From positions 1,054,001-1,118,000 of the forward strand of contig NZ_VIKR01000002.1 of the NCBI RefSeq assembly GCF_007004765.1: a stretch of DNA of 64,000 nucleotides. The letters run 5' to 3'. Below are positions 63,010-64,000 of this stretch, in pieces. Position 1 is the first letter of the stretch. Each line of letters begins with the position of its first letter. Source of the DNA: Aliikangiella marina (GTDB taxonomy: Bacteria > Pseudomonadota > Gammaproteobacteria > Enterobacterales > Kangiellaceae). The notes below the pieces were generated by a model. The model was not told where the DNA came from. It saw only the letters and a program-made list of their open reading frames with translations, and did no database searches. The position numbers and the translations under genes are program-made.

Positions 63010-64000
63010 ATGACTCGACGGATTCAATGTTTACTTAGGCCGATGCATTTTTCACTGTTAAAAGCTTTATGGATAGTTTGTTTAAGTTTAGTCTTTTATT
63101 CAGGGAGTAGTAACGCGTCGACGCAACTTTTAAGTCAACCTTCAATATCTGAAAAACATTTAGTGTTTGTTTTTGGCGGTGATATATGGGTTGCTCAACG
63201 CGACGGTAACAACCCAAGACGCTTGACCTCTCATCCGGCAACTGAGCTAGCGCCAAAAATATCACCCGACGGGAAAACTGTGGCCTTTACGGCTTATTAT
63301 GATAGGAATCCTGACGTTTACCTAGTGAGTATTGATGGAGGCCAACCGAAGCGATTAACCTTTCATCCAGACGCTGATATGGTGAATGGCTGGACGCCTG
63401 ACGGTCAGTCGGTTGTCTTTACTTCTAGTCGAGAAATTCTAAATAGTCGAAGTCGTCAACTTTACGAAATTTCTATCGCTGGTGGATATCCGCGCAAAAT
63501 TATGGAAGCCATTGCGTATGAGGGCACATGGAATTCAAGTGCAACAGAAGTCGCTTATAGACCTTTCCACACGGCTCACGGCGGTGCAAGTGGTTGGCAT
63601 TTGCATCGAGGTGGAACAACGCCTCCGATCTGGATAATTAACCCTAAAACTGGGAAAACCGAAAAACTCCCCCACAATCGCAGCAATGATACCAATCCAA
63701 TGTGGCGCGATAATATGGTTTACTTCATCTCCGATAGAGACAATGTTGCTGCTAATTTATATGCATACAATAGAAAAACTCAACTCGTCAGCCGACTGAC
63801 CGAAGAAGTTGATTGGAATATCCGCTCGGCGGCAATTTACAACAATACTATTGTTTATGAGGTTGGTGGGATTCTCAAGCGTCTTGATTTAGATTCGGGG
63901 CAATCCACGAATATTGAAGTGAATCTAACGTCAGACTCAGTTCAGTTACGTCCTCAATGGAAAAATACAAGCGGTAATATCGAGCGATTTGAACTTTCAA
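63010..64000 (+). CDS. N-terminal part of a tricorn-type (S41) protease
   Basis: ATG at 63010 with AAGGAAA upstream opens a frame that runs off the right edge (330 codons visible). A signal peptide (LKALWIVCLSLVFYSGSSNA) is followed by PD40/WD40-like propeller repeats: DIWVAQRDGNNPRRLTSHP, ISPDGKTVAFTAYYDRNPDVYLVSIDGG, TPDGQSVVFTSSRE, MVYFISDRDNVAANLYAYN. Bacterial tricorn-related proteases have this propeller, then PDZ and S41 catalytic domains outside the window. They degrade peptides in the periplasm. The catalytic part cannot be seen. Confidence 0.85.
   Translation, partial: MTRRIQCLLRPMHFSLLKALWIVCLSLVFYSGSSNASTQLLSQPSISEKHLVFVFGGDIWVAQRDGNNPRRLTSHPATELAPKISPDGKTVAFTAYYDRNPDVYLVSIDGGQPKRLTFHPDADMVNGWTPDGQSVVFTSSREILNSRSRQLYEISIAGGYPRKIMEAIAYEGTWNSSATEVAYRPFHTAHGGASGWHLHRGGTTPPIWIINPKTGKTEKLPHNRSNDTNPMWRDNMVYFISDRDNVAANLYAYNRKTQLVSRLTEEVDWNIRSAAIYNNTIVYEVGGILKRLDLDSGQSTNIEVNLTSDSVQLRPQWKNTSGNIERFELS

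Overview
The window looks like chromosomal DNA from a marine-type gammaproteobacterium of moderate-to-low GC. I infer this from the gloB / yafS-like methyltransferase / rnhA / dnaQ gene order (the E. coli arrangement), the DUF3450-ExbB-ExbB-ExbD-TonB-TPR operon typical of Vibrio, Shewanella and Alteromonas relatives, a GlyGly-CTERM-like protein tail, MltD, XseA, guaB-guaA and tadA. A Kangiellaceae/Alteromonadales-like host would fit, but this is inference. I see no rRNA, tRNA, CRISPR array, insertion sequence or prophage. Most of the window is ordinary core genome, with small accessory patches.

Layout. 1-1670 is the 3' end of a large secreted protein with a sorting tail. 2246-9453 is the most accessory-looking block: a TonB-dependent receptor, two tandem paralogous methyltransferases, a convergent DUF6065-like gene and two different 2-oxoglutarate/Fe(II) oxygenase-like genes. 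10153-15198 is a complete six-gene TonB energy-transduction operon behind a near-consensus promoter, which could power receptors like the one at 2246. 15796-19673 (minus strand) is a MacAB-type efflux operon headed by a Yip1-like membrane protein, and 19973-22026 is a NatAB-type ABC exporter. 22173-24832 holds an HDOD protein and a MarR-GNAT fusion. 24895-29557 is mltD, gloB, yafS-like, rnhA and dnaQ. 29685-33002 has small envelope genes and an AraC-HDOD fusion. 33141-39977 has pepN divergent from a three-gene 2-oxoacid dehydrogenase operon (E1 alpha, E1 beta, E2); between them lies a palindrome closely resembling a FadR operator. 40135-46828 has a DUF2971-like protein, an FMN reductase, a porin/PstS-like pair, an unusual chalcone-isomerase-like/TonB-C-like fusion and a lytic transglycosylase. 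47029-53283 has acyP, an M20 peptidase interrupted by an amber codon, an exported methyltransferase, an acyl-CoA synthetase and xseA. 53541-57364 has guaB, guaA and tadA. 57613-64000 has a di-haem peroxidase, a decayed membrane-anchored sugar-binding-like gene, a membrane protein, a GDPD phosphodiesterase and the start of a tricorn-type protease.

Most worth following up: the receptor/methyltransferase/oxygenase block as a possible small modification or uptake system; the CHI-like/TonB-C-like fusion; the AraC-HDOD fusion; the FadR-like operator next to the 2-oxoacid dehydrogenase operon together with unusual active-site residues in E1 alpha and E2; and two genes caught during decay (the M20 peptidase and the sugar-binding-like gene). 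All functional calls come from reading the sequence by eye; no database search was run.
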